Of a stretch of DNA of 64,000 nucleotides, positions 16,972 to 25,697 are shown piece by piece. The notes beneath the pieces were generated by a model. It did not search any database. It saw only the letters and a program-made list of their open reading frames with translations, and was not told the origin of the DNA. Both the position numbers and the translations under genes were made by a program. The stretch's first letter is position 1, and each line of letters begins with the position of its first letter. Source of the stretch: Anoxybacillus thermarum (GTDB lineage: Bacteria > Bacillota > Bacilli > Bacillales > Anoxybacillaceae); NCBI RefSeq assembly GCF_000836725.1, contig NZ_JXTH01000004.1:1-64000 (forward strand), given 5' to 3'.

Positions 16972-16994
16972 ATTGTTTTTGCTCGCGATATAAT
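16966..16994 (+). promoter_or_regulatory. Promoter of the alpha/beta hydrolase gene
   Basis: TTCATT, 17 bases, TATAAT, directly before an AAAGGAGGTGA ribosome binding site. Confidence 0.6.
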
Positions 16995-17016
16995 GGAAAA
17001 AAGGAGGTGAAGGACA

Positions 17017-17943
17017 ATGCAAATACAGTTGGAGAGGAAACGAAATACAAAAAAATGGCTTGTACCATCACTCATCGGAGTATTGTTCCTTGCCGTAATC
17101 GCATGTGTCGCTATTTCGATTTACGTCGGCTGGAATTTGACGCATAAAGAGCGAAAAGCGGTCGTTGAGACACCGAAAGTTTACGGCATGGCTTATGAAG
17201 ATGTGACATTTACGAGCAAAGATGGCGGTTTGAAGCTGAAAGGTTGGGTCATCGAACCAACAAAACAAGCGAAAATGACCGTTATTTTTTCACACGGTTA
17301 TGGTGGCAACCGCTACGAACCAAACGTGCCGTTTTTACCAATTGCCAAAGCGCTAATAGACCAAGGGTATCGAGTCATCATGTTTGATTTTCGTGCCAGC
17401 GGTGAATCGGAAGGGGAGATGACAACGATTGGTGCGAAAGAAAAATACGATTTACTCGGTGTCATCGATTATGCGAAACAACATTATCCCGAACCAATTG
17501 TGCTTTACGGAGTGTCGATGGGGGCAGCCACGTCGATTTTAGCGGCAAGTATGGATAAAGATGTTCGCGCGGTTATTGCTGACAGTGCGTTTAGCGATTT
17601 AGAGGGATATTTGCGGACATATATGCCCGTATGGACGAACTTACCGAATGTTCCGTTTACGTACTTAATTATTACCCTTATTCCGATGATTACTGATTTA
17701 GATCCAGCGGAATCTGTTCCGATCAAAGCAGCTGATACGATTGCTCCGCGTCCCATTTTATTCATTCATAGCAAAGCTGACCTGTCCATCCCATATGAAG
17801 AAAGTGTAAAAATGTATAACAAACATCCAGACGTATTTGAACTTTGGCTCACCGACAAAGCGAAACATGTAAAAAGTTTTGCGATGTATAAAGATGAATA
17901 TATTCAGCGTATGTTAGCATTTTTGGAAAAAGTGAAAGAATAA
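17017..17943 (+). CDS. Membrane-anchored alpha/beta hydrolase, YqkD-like
   Basis: 308 residues. One N-terminal membrane segment lies at about 14-36 (WLVPSLIGVLFLAVIACVA) and the catalytic domain is then outside. The hydrolase fold shows SHGYGGNRYEP (oxyanion region), FDFRASGESEG, the nucleophile elbow GVSMG with the active serine (about 169), and a terminal histidine in KAKHVKSF. An aspartate in HSKADLSIP completes the triad. ATG at 17017 follows AAAGGAGGTGAAGGACA. It is close to the family of Bacillus YqkD and related serine hydrolases; the substrate is unknown. Confidence 0.88.
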   Translation: MQIQLERKRNTKKWLVPSLIGVLFLAVIACVAISIYVGWNLTHKERKAVVETPKVYGMAYEDVTFTSKDGGLKLKGWVIEPTKQAKMTVIFSHGYGGNRYEPNVPFLPIAKALIDQGYRVIMFDFRASGESEGEMTTIGAKEKYDLLGVIDYAKQHYPEPIVLYGVSMGAATSILAASMDKDVRAVIADSAFSDLEGYLRTYMPVWTNLPNVPFTYLIITLIPMITDLDPAESVPIKAADTIAPRPILFIHSKADLSIPYEESVKMYNKHPDVFELWLTDKAKHVKSFAMYKDEYIQRMLAFLEKVKE

Positions 17944-17958
17944 AATTCTGAATATTCA

Positions 17959-17987
17959 TTGACTTCTGATAAAAAGATAGGTATGCT
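17959..17987 (+). promoter_or_regulatory. Promoter of trpB
   Basis: TTGACT (17959-17964), 17 bases, TATGCT (17982-17987). This gives trpB its own transcript, independent of any trp operon. Confidence 0.7.
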
Positions 17988-18021
17988 TGTAGTAAATTTG
18001 AAAATAGAGAGGGGAAAGAAG

Positions 18022-19185
18022 ATGAGCGTAGTTGAGCAGAGAAGAGGGTATTTTGGAGAATTTGGTGGAAGTTTTGTGCCACCGGCGTTACAGGAAGCGT
18101 TAGACTATTTAGAGGCACAGTTTTTAAGATACAAAGACGATCCTACATTCCATGAGGAATTTACATTTTATTTAAAAGAGTACGTCGGCCGAGAAAATCC
18201 GCTCACGTTTGCTTCAAGGTTAACTGAAAAGCTTGGTGGAGCGAAAATTTACTTAAAACGAGAAGATTTAAATCATACCGGTTCCCATAAAATTAACAAC
18301 GTCATCGGGCAAATTTTATTAGCGAGACGAATGGGTGCTAAGCGTATTATTGCTGAAACAGGAGCCGGACAGCACGGTGTGGCGACGGCGACAGCTTGTG
18401 CCATGTTTGGGATGGATTGTGTGATTTATATGGGGGAAGAAGATACGAGACGGCAAGCATTAAACGTTTTTCGGATGGAGCTATTAGGGGCGAAAGTTGT
18501 TTCTGTAGCGAAGGGACAAGGAAGATTGAAAGATGCAGTTGATGAGGCGTTAAACGACTATGTCCAAAACTATGAACATACATTTTATTTGCTCGGTTCG
18601 GCGGTTGGACCACATCCGTATCCGACGATCGTGAAACATTTCCAATCTATTATTAGTGAAGAAAGTAAGCGGCAAATTATCGAGAAAGAAGGACGTTTGC
18701 CTGATGCTGTGATCGCTTGTGTGGGTGGTGGCAGTAATGCGATTGGTGCTTTTGCTCATTATATCGATGAACCGAGTGTGCGCTTAATCGGTGTTGAACC
18801 TCAGCGGGCCGCTACACTCACAAAAGGTGTTCCGGCGGTCATTCATGGTTTTAAATGTCTCGTTTTGCTTGATGAAGAAGGAAATCCACAACCAACATAT
18901 TCTATTGCGGCGGGACTTGATTACCCGGGAATTGGGCCAGAACATAGTTTTTTAAAAACATCAGGTCGCGCGGAATATTATACGGTCACGAACGAGGAAG
19001 TGTTAGAAGCATTTCAAACGCTTTCAAAAACTGAAGGAATTATACCGGCTTTAGAGAGTGCTCATGCCGTTGCATATGCGATGAAATTGGCTCCGACGCT
19101 CAATTCTGATCAAATGATTATCGTCAACTTGTCGGGGCGTGGTGATAAAGATGTCGAGCAAGTGTTTCATATGTTGAGAAGTTAG
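18022..19185 (+). CDS. trpB: Tryptophan synthase beta chain, orphan copy
   Basis: 387 residues from ATG 18022, which follows GAGGGGAAAGAAG. It is the PLP enzyme that joins indole and serine. The PLP lysine is in [10 protein letters not shown] (about 80-89), the phosphate loop is GGGSNAIG, and the beta/alpha channel region [13 protein letters not shown] is intact. A complete TrpB1-type beta subunit is seen, but there is no trpA, trpC or other trp gene nearby, and the gene has its own promoter and terminator. It could be an extra copy for indole salvage, or the only beta subunit at a displaced locus; the window cannot tell. Confidence 0.93.
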   Translation: MSVVEQRRGYFGEFGGSFVPPALQEALDYLEAQFLRYKDDPTFHEEFTFYLKEYVGRENPLTFASRLTEKLGGAKIYLKREDLNHTGSHKINNVIGQILLARRMGAKRIIAETGAGQHGVATATACAMFGMDCVIYMGEEDTRRQALNVFRMELLGAKVVSVAKGQGRLKDAVDEALNDYVQNYEHTFYLLGSAVGPHPYPTIVKHFQSIISEESKRQIIEKEGRLPDAVIACVGGGSNAIGAFAHYIDEPSVRLIGVEPQRAATLTKGVPAVIHGFKCLVLLDEEGNPQPTYSIAAGLDYPGIGPEHSFLKTSGRAEYYTVTNEEVLEAFQTLSKTEGIIPALESAHAVAYAMKLAPTLNSDQMIIVNLSGRGDKDVEQVFHMLRS

Positions 19186-19190
19186 ACAAA

Positions 19191-19229
19191 AAAAACGTCG
19201 TTCCTATCATGCGGAACGACGTTTTTTTG
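19191..19229. terminator. Bidirectional terminator
   Basis: AAAAACGTCGTTCC (19191-19204) and GGAACGACGTTTTT (19213-19226) with T-runs on both strands, between trpB and the convergent coiled-coil gene. Confidence 0.88.
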
Positions 19230-19625
19230 TTAATTTGCCTTTTTTAACATGTGCAATTCTTCTTCTGTCCGTGCAATACGACCGAGCTGATAGTCGAGTC
19301 GTTCGTGAATGTAAGCGATGTCCTGTTTTGTAGCCATTTCTCCTCGGATGTGAGCAATTTCATGCCGCATTGCATCTTGAATGCTACGTTGCTCTAGCTG
19401 GTTGTCTCGAATGGCTTTAATCATTGCTGTATTTTCCTTCATTTGCTCTTTCAACCAACGAATATCTTCTTCATGTCTATGAACGATTGCTTTTAATTCA
19501 CCAATCTCTTGTTTCATTGTCTGAATCTCTTGTTTCATTGTCTGAATCTCTTGTTTCATCCATTGCATGTCTTCTGCTAAGTTTTGAACGAGGTTAACAA
19601 GTTGAAGGAGAAGTTGTTCTTGCAC
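19230..19625 (-). CDS. Small coiled-coil protein with heptad repeats
   Basis: 131 residues, almost entirely helical. A seven-residue unit (MKQEIQT) occurs three times near residues 23-43, encoded by a near-perfect 21-base DNA repeat at about 19500-19565. A long coiled coil follows, and residues 95-110 (ATKQDIAYIHERLDYQLGRI in part) resemble the C-terminal pattern of small DNA-mimic or phage-like coiled-coil proteins. No membrane segment is present. No function is recognised. Like 4635-5003 it has unstable internal repeats, and both sit as single genes. Confidence 0.6.
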   Translation of the reverse strand: MQEQLLLQLVNLVQNLAEDMQWMKQEIQTMKQEIQTMKQEIGELKAIVHRHEEDIRWLKEQMKENTAMIKAIRDNQLEQRSIQDAMRHEIAHIRGEMATKQDIAYIHERLDYQLGRIARTEEELHMLKKAN

Positions 19626-19770
19626 GCCTGATTCACCTACCTTTCATCCTAGAGGTATACGGCATTTCTAGTGAGGAGTATGAAGAGGAAATTGGTGAAA
19701 TGCCTTTGCCGTCATCTTATCATAATTTGTCGAGATGGACAAACTATTTTTTATATATGTGTTGAATCGC

Positions 19771-20367
19771 TTATTTTGTCGTACGTGTAGCATACATGCG
19801 CTCTTTTGCAACTTGTAAAAGCTGTTGTAATTGCTCTCCTTCGACTGGATATGTCGCATAACCGACAAGAAAAGATACGGGGCTATTTCGTCTGATTCGT
19901 TCAATCATTGTAGACGGTTTCACAGCATTTTCGACAGCAATAATCAAGTATTCATCATTTGACCATTTAGCGATGATGTCGCTTTTTCGTGTTTCTTCGA
20001 CTAAAAGTTGTTCAAATGCTGCTTTTTGTTGTGGTTGGCTATTTTGTTTCGTGCGGAGTAAATAAATGGTTAGACGACTATCCGGATCACGATCAACGAG
20101 CGCTGCGATTTTTTCAAATGTACTTGTAGCAAAGTCTTTGCTTTTTAACTGATATATTAAATCTTTGACGCACGTTTTTCTATCATAACGATTACCAAAA
20201 TAAATACCTACAATGGTTTGGAACACATAAAAACCGACGACAACATATAATTCCGTTCCGTGTAATTGTGTTACATCAATCGTATCGCTCATAGCGACCG
20301 CTTCCGAAAATAATACAAGTTGACTAATGAATAGACCAATTGTTTTTCCTATATGTTTCTTAAACAT
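19771..20367 (-). CDS. Membrane protein with degenerate GGDEF domain
   Basis: 198 residues. Two membrane segments occupy the first 60 residues (IGLFISQLVLFSEAVA and YVVVGFYVFQTIVGIYFG). A cytoplasmic domain follows with the GGDEF-domain fold signs: DFATSTFEKIAALVDRD, then RKSDIIAKWSNDEYLIIA where the GGDEF signature should be, and VGYATYPVEGEQLQQLLQVAKERMY at the end. The signature reads SNDEY, so the metal and GTP residues are altered and synthesis of cyclic-di-GMP is unlikely. ATG at 20367 follows AGAGGTGACAATAT. It may act as a nucleotide receptor. Confidence 0.7.
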   Translation of the reverse strand: MFKKHIGKTIGLFISQLVLFSEAVAMSDTIDVTQLHGTELYVVVGFYVFQTIVGIYFGNRYDRKTCVKDLIYQLKSKDFATSTFEKIAALVDRDPDSRLTIYLLRTKQNSQPQQKAAFEQLLVEETRKSDIIAKWSNDEYLIIAVENAVKPSTMIERIRRNSPVSFLVGYATYPVEGEQLQQLLQVAKERMYATRTTK

Positions 20368-20424
20368 ATATTGTCACCTCTCTCCATATTATGAAACAAT
20401 CGTGCTGTTGGGTTGGACAAATGG

Positions 20425-20460
20425 AGGAAAAATAAAAAAGGGCGAGACGATCGCCCTTTT
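20425..20460 (-). terminator. Terminator of the YjiH-like gene
   Basis: Arms AAAAGGGCGA (20436-20445) and TCGCCCTTTT (20451-20460); read on the minus strand a T-rich run follows. Confidence 0.8.
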
Positions 20461-20464
20461 CACA

Positions 20465-21817
20465 TTAAAAGATGAAATGCGCTATAAAAACGATAATTGG
20501 CAATGTAATGAGTGTGCGAAGTAAGAAAATAACAACTAAATCTTTAAACGTAATTGGTAGTTTAGATGCGAGCAGCAATCCACCTACTTCAGACATATAA
20601 ATAAGCTGTGTTACGGAAACGCAAGCAATGACGAAGCGAGTAAATTCACTTTCAATGCCGCTACCGATAATCGCAGGTAAAAACATGTCTGCAAAGCCAA
20701 CAACCATCGTTTGTGCAGCAGCTGATGCTTCTGGTACTTGTAAGAGGGTTAAAAGTGGTACAAACGGTTTACCGAGCCATTCAAACACCGGCGTTGTTTC
20801 CGCGATAATTAATGCAACCGTTCCAATTGCCATGACGACTGGTAATACACCTAACCACATATCAATGACTGTTTGTATGCCGTTTTTTAATATTTTCACC
20901 ATATCGCTATTGCGTTTAGCAACGTCTGTTGCTTGTTTTAGTCCCCACCGAAAAGGTGTGTACCCAGCTGGTACTGTTTCATCGACTGGTACGTGATGTT
21001 CATGATAATACGTATCTGGTTTTTTAGATAATGGCGGGATACGCGGCATAATGATCGCTGCTACGAGACCGGCAACGACGATAGTAAAATAGTACGCTCC
21101 AAACATATGTTCAAGCTTCATATACGTAATGACGACAATGCTAAATGTAATTGAAACGACAGAGAAGGTCGTTCCGATCACTGCTGCCTCTCGCTTCGTA
21201 TAAAAGCCGTCTTCATATTGCTTATTCGTTAACAACACGCCAATTGTTCCATCTCCTAACCAAGAAGCGATACAGTCGATAGATGAACGACCAGGTAATT
21301 TAAATACGGGACGCATAATTTTTGTTAAAAGTGCACCACACAATTCGAGTAAGCCGAAATCTAAAAGTAACGGCAAAAATAATCCTGCAAATAAAAAGAC
21401 AGAAAACAAAATCGGAATCAAACTATATAACAACAAAGCACCTGTATTTTCTGACCATACCCATTCCGGACCAATTTTCCATAATGTCATTGCCCCTAAA
21501 ATTGTACCAACGATACGGGCAACGACAAACAAACCATTGACATCAAATAATCGGCGAAGAAACGAGCTATTCATTATAAAAGAAGGCTGTGCTATTTTTG
21601 TGATAATTGTGCCAATCGTTGCGATAAACATAAATAAAACAGAGATGGCTGGGATGACAGAAACAAAATTCCCTTCGACCCACTTCGCTAAAATGGCTAC
21701 AGGAATAGTCATTTCACTTTTATAAGGGACAGGAATCATAAAAAGAAATACACCAATAAGTGATGGAACGAGAAATTTTAGTATGTCAGTAAGCTTGTGT
21801 GATTGAGTATGATTCAT
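20465..21817 (-). CDS. YjiH-like nucleoside-recognition (Gate) domain membrane protein
   Basis: About 450 residues from ATG 21817, nine bases after AAAGGTGG. Nine to eleven hydrophobic helices are visible. The central SSIDCIASWLGDGTIGVLLTNKQYEDGFYTKREAAVIGTTFSVVS stretch (in parts) and the later MVVGFADMFLPAIIGSGIESEFTRFVIAC (in parts) match the duplicated Gate-type domains of YjiH proteins. They are thought to be transporters of unknown substrate. A TTGACT-N16-TACGAT promoter and a palindrome lie upstream. Confidence 0.82.
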   Translation of the reverse strand: MNHTQSHKLTDILKFLVPSLIGVFLFMIPVPYKSEMTIPVAILAKWVEGNFVSVIPAISVLFMFIATIGTIITKIAQPSFIMNSSFLRRLFDVNGLFVVARIVGTILGAMTLWKIGPEWVWSENTGALLLYSLIPILFSVFLFAGLFLPLLLDFGLLELCGALLTKIMRPVFKLPGRSSIDCIASWLGDGTIGVLLTNKQYEDGFYTKREAAVIGTTFSVVSITFSIVVITYMKLEHMFGAYYFTIVVAGLVAAIIMPRIPPLSKKPDTYYHEHHVPVDETVPAGYTPFRWGLKQATDVAKRNSDMVKILKNGIQTVIDMWLGVLPVVMAIGTVALIIAETTPVFEWLGKPFVPLLTLLQVPEASAAAQTMVVGFADMFLPAIIGSGIESEFTRFVIACVSVTQLIYMSEVGGLLLASKLPITFKDLVVIFLLRTLITLPIIVFIAHFIF

Positions 21818-21874
21818 TTTTAAAAACCACCTTTCTACTACATATTTTGAAAGCGGATACATAACATTACTACT

Positions 21875-21902
21875 ATCGTAATATAAAAATAAAAATAGTC
21901 AA
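21875..21902 (-). promoter_or_regulatory. Promoter of the YjiH-like gene
   Basis: On the minus strand TTGACT (21897-21902), 16-base AT spacer, TACGAT (21875-21880). Confidence 0.65.
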
Positions 21903-21951
21903 TATAACAAAATGATTCAGAAATATAAATTATTTTGCATGGATGTATAAA

Positions 21952-21973
21952 TATAAAAGTGTACACTTATATA
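21952..21973. promoter_or_regulatory. Candidate operator palindrome in the 360-base gap
   Basis: A perfect 12-base palindrome AAGTGTACACTT (21957-21968) flanked by TATA on both sides after one mismatched base. It lies 50 bases upstream of the -35 of the YjiH-like gene. Apart from this and the promoter, the gap 21818-22178 is AT-rich and shows nothing else I can name. Confidence 0.5.
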
Positions 21974-22178
21974 CATACGAAATTATGAATTAATAACGAT
22001 TTTAATATTGCGAAATAAGCAACATAAAGCATAATAAAACAAAATAAACATATAATCAATCATTTTTTTGTATAAACGTTCAAATTCGAAATTTTTTGTT
22101 TTTGTAAGCACATCGATGCGTGTATTTTTTTTGTTTGTGCGATATGATAAGCAAAAACAAGCAAAGAAGGAATAACAG

Positions 22179-23147
22179 ATGTGGCATTATGCAAAACCAA
22201 TCGTCGTTGTTAGTGAATGTCTCGGTTTTTCTCCTTGTCGGTATAACGGTGATCAACTAAACGATGAAGTAGTACATAAGCTCGCGCCATTTGTGCAATT
22301 TATTCCTGTTTGTCCCGAAGTTCGCATTGGGCTTGGTACGCCACGTGAGACGATTCGGCTCGTTCAAGACGGAGAACAAGTGCGGCTTGTCCAACCATCG
22401 ACCGAAATGGATATAACCGAGCGAATGAACGAGTTTTCTGCTTCGTTTTTAACGCAATTAACGAATGTAGACGGTTTTATTTTAAAAAGTCGGTCGCCAT
22501 CGTGTGGAATGAAAGATGTCAAAATATATCGTAGTGAACAAAAAGGAGCTGCATCAGGAAAGGGAAGCGGGATGTTTGCGAAACATGTATTACAAATGTT
22601 TGCACATAAAGCTGTGGAAGAAGAAGGGAGATTGACGAACTTTGTTATTCGAGAACATTTTTTGACGAAGTTATTTACACTTGCTTTGTTTCGAGAGGTT
22701 AAAGAGTCAAAATCACATCATCGTCTCGTTGAGTTTCATGCGGAGCATAAATATTTATTTATGGCGTATCATCAACAAAAATTGAAACAATTAGGAAACA
22801 TTGTTGCGAATCGAGATCGTTTACCGATGGAAGAAGTATTTTTACATTATGAACAAACATTATATGAACTGTTTGCCCGTCGCTCACGCCGGAATTCAAA
22901 CATAAATGTTTGTGAACATATGATCGGTTATTTTAAACATGAATTAAGCGGCGATGAAAAACGTTATGTCCATGAGTTGCTACAAAAATATCGCGCGGGC
23001 AAGTTACCGCTAAGTAGTGTGACAACGGTCATTCGTTCGTGGGCCATTCGTTATCAAAATAAATATTTACTGAAACAACGATATTTTCAGCCTTATCCAG
23101 AACCATTGCTTGATGTGACGGACTCTGGAAAAGGGAGAGACTATTGA
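22179..23147 (+). CDS. DUF523-DUF1722 fusion protein (TudS-like plus YbgA-like)
   Basis: 322 residues. The N-terminal 150 residues are DUF523: SECLGFSPCRYNG (about 13-25), FIPVCPEVRIGLGTPRETIRL in part, and LKSRSPSCGMKDV. The cysteines in these motifs match those that bind an Fe-S cluster in the thiouracil desulfidase TudS. Residues 175-310 are DUF1722 (FHAEHKYLFMAYHQQKLKQLGNIVAN in part and YRAGKLPLSSVTTVIRSW). The biological role of the fusion is not established; desulfuration of a thio-base is a suggestion from the family. ATG 22179 follows AAGAAGGAATAACAG. Confidence 0.85.
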   Translation: MWHYAKPIVVVSECLGFSPCRYNGDQLNDEVVHKLAPFVQFIPVCPEVRIGLGTPRETIRLVQDGEQVRLVQPSTEMDITERMNEFSASFLTQLTNVDGFILKSRSPSCGMKDVKIYRSEQKGAASGKGSGMFAKHVLQMFAHKAVEEEGRLTNFVIREHFLTKLFTLALFREVKESKSHHRLVEFHAEHKYLFMAYHQQKLKQLGNIVANRDRLPMEEVFLHYEQTLYELFARRSRRNSNINVCEHMIGYFKHELSGDEKRYVHELLQKYRAGKLPLSSVTTVIRSWAIRYQNKYLLKQRYFQPYPEPLLDVTDSGKGRDY

Positions 23148-23181
23148 AAAAAGCGACAAAGGATTATCCTTGTCGCTTTTT
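23148..23181. terminator. Bidirectional terminator
   Basis: AAAAAGCGACAA(A)GGAT / ATCC-TTGTCGCTTTTT hairpin with one bulged base between convergent genes. Confidence 0.82.
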
Positions 23182-24489
23182 CGTCATAGCATAATACACT
23201 GGGATACCAGATAACGTCACAACAATCGATAAAAACGTATCTAACGGTGCATGAAGTACTGTACTCATAATAATATATGCTGTGCCGACAATCGCGACGA
23301 TTGGAGTAAATGGATAAAGTGGCACTCGATATAATGGTTCGTTAGATAATGGTTCGTTAAATAAGGATGATTTCCGTAATAAAAATACCGCATAAAAGGC
23401 AAAGCCGTAAAATAAAAAGACGCTAAAAATAGCAATATCCGTTAAGCGATCCGCATTTCCAAGCAACATCATGACAATGGCAATTGCCATTTGTGCAAGT
23501 GTCGCAAAGACAGGTGTGCGCCATGTTGGATGAATATGAGCCAAATATTTAGAAAAAGGAAACAAACCATCTGTTGCCATAGCAAATGGCATACGTGGAA
23601 ATGTAAGTATTTTTCCATTTAAACAGCCGAAAATAGAAATTAAAATACCAATAGCAATAAATTTCCCACCGAATGCCCCAAATAAAATGGTCGCCGCTTC
23701 GCTTGCTGCATTCGGTCCAAGTGCAACAATTTCATCGGCACGAAGCACATGAAGCAATGCTACATTCACAGCCACGTAGGCAAACATGACGATAAGAATA
23801 CCAGTGATAATCGCTTTTGGTAACGTTTTTGCTGGATTTTTCATTTCGCCAGCAACAAATCCAACGTTCATCCATCCGTCATACGCCCACAATGTTGCTA
23901 GAACAGCAGCTCCCATACTGATCGTTTGGCTGTTTCCACTATCCATGTTGAAAATAGGTACATTCCCCTTTACTACTCCAAAAATAATAATAAGAAAAAT
24001 AGGCAATAGTTTCGCCGCAGTTAACACACTTTGAACCATTCCACCAAACTGCGAACCAAGCATATTCACAACGGATAAAAACAAGACCGCAATGATTCCA
24101 ATCCAAAGCTCACTTTCTTTTGGTAGAGCAAAAACACCTGCAAACAATGCACCAAAATACAACCCTAGTGCACCGATGACGGCAGGACCGTAAATGATTG
24201 TTTGCATCCATCCACATAAAAATCCCCAAAACCGTCCATACACTTTTTCGATATACACATACAATCCACCTGTTTCAGGAATTTTTGAACTTACTTCTGC
24301 AATCGTTAACCCACTTGCTAAAGTAATGATGCCGCCGATGATCCATGCGAGAAGAGCAAGTGTAGAATTTCCAGTTGAGTCGATGACGATCGCTGGTTTC
24401 ATAAAAATGCCTGAACCAATGACTGTGCCGATGACGATGGCTGTAGCTGTCATAAAGCCGATGCTTCGTTTTAATTCTGTGTTCATCAT
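23164..24489 (-). CDS. steT: APC-family amino acid permease/exchanger, SteT-like
   Basis: 441 residues from ATG 24489, six bases after AGAGGTG. Twelve membrane helices are expected. The family start GTVIGSGIFMKP (about 23-34), the helix-3 region SSKIPETGGLYVYIEKVYGRFWGFLCGWM (in parts) and helix 6 ATLWAYDGWMNVGFVAGEMKNP (in parts) are typical of the L-amino acid exchangers to which Bacillus SteT (serine/threonine) belongs. The exact substrate is inferred only. The gene stands alone with a long regulatory gap shared with the divergent manganese-type transporter. Confidence 0.82.
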   Translation of the reverse strand: MMNTELKRSIGFMTATAIVIGTVIGSGIFMKPAIVIDSTGNSTLALLAWIIGGIITLASGLTIAEVSSKIPETGGLYVYIEKVYGRFWGFLCGWMQTIIYGPAVIGALGLYFGALFAGVFALPKESELWIGIIAVLFLSVVNMLGSQFGGMVQSVLTAAKLLPIFLIIIFGVVKGNVPIFNMDSGNSQTISMGAAVLATLWAYDGWMNVGFVAGEMKNPAKTLPKAIITGILIVMFAYVAVNVALLHVLRADEIVALGPNAASEAATILFGAFGGKFIAIGILISIFGCLNGKILTFPRMPFAMATDGLFPFSKYLAHIHPTWRTPVFATLAQMAIAIVMMLLGNADRLTDIAIFSVFLFYGFAFYAVFLLRKSSLFNEPLSNEPLYRVPLYPFTPIVAIVGTAYIIMSTVLHAPLDTFLSIVVTLSGIPVYYAMTKKRQG

Positions 24490-24623
24490 GTTGTTCACCT
24501 CTAAAGGACAAATGTTTTTTTGTGTCGAACAATCGCTATTATAGCATGAGATGAAGAAAAAATTCTTTTTTTGAAAATTAAAACATTGACACGATAGAAG
24601 GAAACGAATAAGATAAAATTAAA

Positions 24624-24643
24624 GTTGGTTTAAAGAAACTTTT
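24624..24643 (+). promoter_or_regulatory. Second, weaker MntR-like box
   Basis: TTGGTTTAAAGAAACTT matches the downstream box TTGCATTAAGGAAACTT at 14 of 17 positions. It lies about 110 bases further upstream. Confidence 0.5.
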
Positions 24644-24736
24644 TTAACTTTAATCATCATTGTTTGCTTGTTCCACATGTCACAACATTTTTTGCTTATG
24701 CATATGATGGGCGGCAAACAAATTTTTTTGACTTTA

Positions 24737-24755
24737 TTTTGCATTAAGGAAACTT
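24737..24755 (+). promoter_or_regulatory. MntR box before the manganese-type transporter
   Basis: TTTTGCATTAAGGAAACTT closely follows the known Bacillus MntR consensus (TTTGCCTTAAGGAAACT-type). It lies just downstream of a TTGACT (24728-24733). MntR bound to Mn(II) would repress the operon. The rest of the gap 24490-24789 holds no gene. Confidence 0.8.
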
Positions 24756-24789
24756 TTATACCTTTATACAACTTTCGAGGAGGATGCAT

Positions 24790-25695
24790 ATGAAAAAGTG
24801 GATAGTTGTGTGGACTGCTTTATTATTGTTGTTTGGGTGTGAAACGAAAGAACATAAAAAAGACGTCATCTATATTGTCGCTACGACAGGGCAAATTGCT
24901 GATCTAGTTGAACGTGTCGGAGGAGAGCATGTTCATGTAGAAGCATTAATGGGGCCAGGGGTAGATCCGCATTTGTATAAAGCGACACAAGGAGATATTC
25001 AAAAGCTAAGTCAAGCAGACGTCATTTTTTATAACGGTCTTCATTTAGAAGGGAAACTAGGGGAAATATTTTCTAAAATGTCAAAAACGAAAAAGGTTGT
25101 CCCAATCAGCGAAGCAATTCCAAAAGAAAAATTAATTGACGTAGATGGAGTATATGATCCGCATATATGGTTTGACCTTGATTTATGGAGCTATGCTGTT
25201 CGAACAGTAAAGGATGAGTTAAGTGCGATCGATCCGAAACATAAACAAACTTACGAAGAACGAGCAGAAGAATATATCTCCCAACTGATGAAATTAAAAG
25301 AAGAAGCAAAACGAGAAATCAGCTCTATTCCAAAGCAGCAGCGTGTTTTAATTACAGCGCACGATGCCTTTCATTATTTTGGGCGTGCATATGATATTGA
25401 AGTAGTTGGATTGCAAGGATTAAGTACGGATGCAGAATATGGACTAAAAGATGTGCAACAACTTGTTGATTTAATCGTGTCTCGAAATATTCAAGCGGTG
25501 TTTGTGGAAAGTAGTGTATCGAAAAAAGCGATCGAAGCAGTTGTCGAGGGAGCGAAACAGCGTGGACATCATGTCTCAATTGGTGGGGAGCTCTTTTCAG
25601 ATGCGCTCGGGCGAAAAGGGACAGAAGAAGGAACATTCATTGGTATGTATCGTTACAATGTCAAAACGATTACACAAGCGTTGAAAGGGGAATGA
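24790..25695 (+). CDS. mntA: Manganese/zinc ABC transporter substrate-binding lipoprotein
   Basis: 301 residues from ATG 24790, six bases after GAGGAGG; the ATG at 24784 touches the Shine-Dalgarno and is unsuitable. The lipobox is LLLLFGC (cysteine about 17). The mature protein is a cluster A-I (TroA/PsaA) binding protein: TGQIADLVERVGGEHVHVEALMGPGVDPHLYKATQGD (in parts), with metal-ligand histidines in DPHLY, DPHIWFD and TAHDAFHYFGRAY, and a final aspartate in GGELFSDALG. An MntR box upstream favours manganese over zinc. Confidence 0.92.
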   Translation: MKKWIVVWTALLLLFGCETKEHKKDVIYIVATTGQIADLVERVGGEHVHVEALMGPGVDPHLYKATQGDIQKLSQADVIFYNGLHLEGKLGEIFSKMSKTKKVVPISEAIPKEKLIDVDGVYDPHIWFDLDLWSYAVRTVKDELSAIDPKHKQTYEERAEEYISQLMKLKEEAKREISSIPKQQRVLITAHDAFHYFGRAYDIEVVGLQGLSTDAEYGLKDVQQLVDLIVSRNIQAVFVESSVSKKAIEAVVEGAKQRGHHVSIGGELFSDALGRKGTEEGTFIGMYRYNVKTITQALKGE

Positions 25696-25697
25696 AG

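Noticed and set aside
19500-19565. 21-base near-perfect repeats
   Set aside because: They encode heptads of a coiled coil; no spacers and no cas genes.
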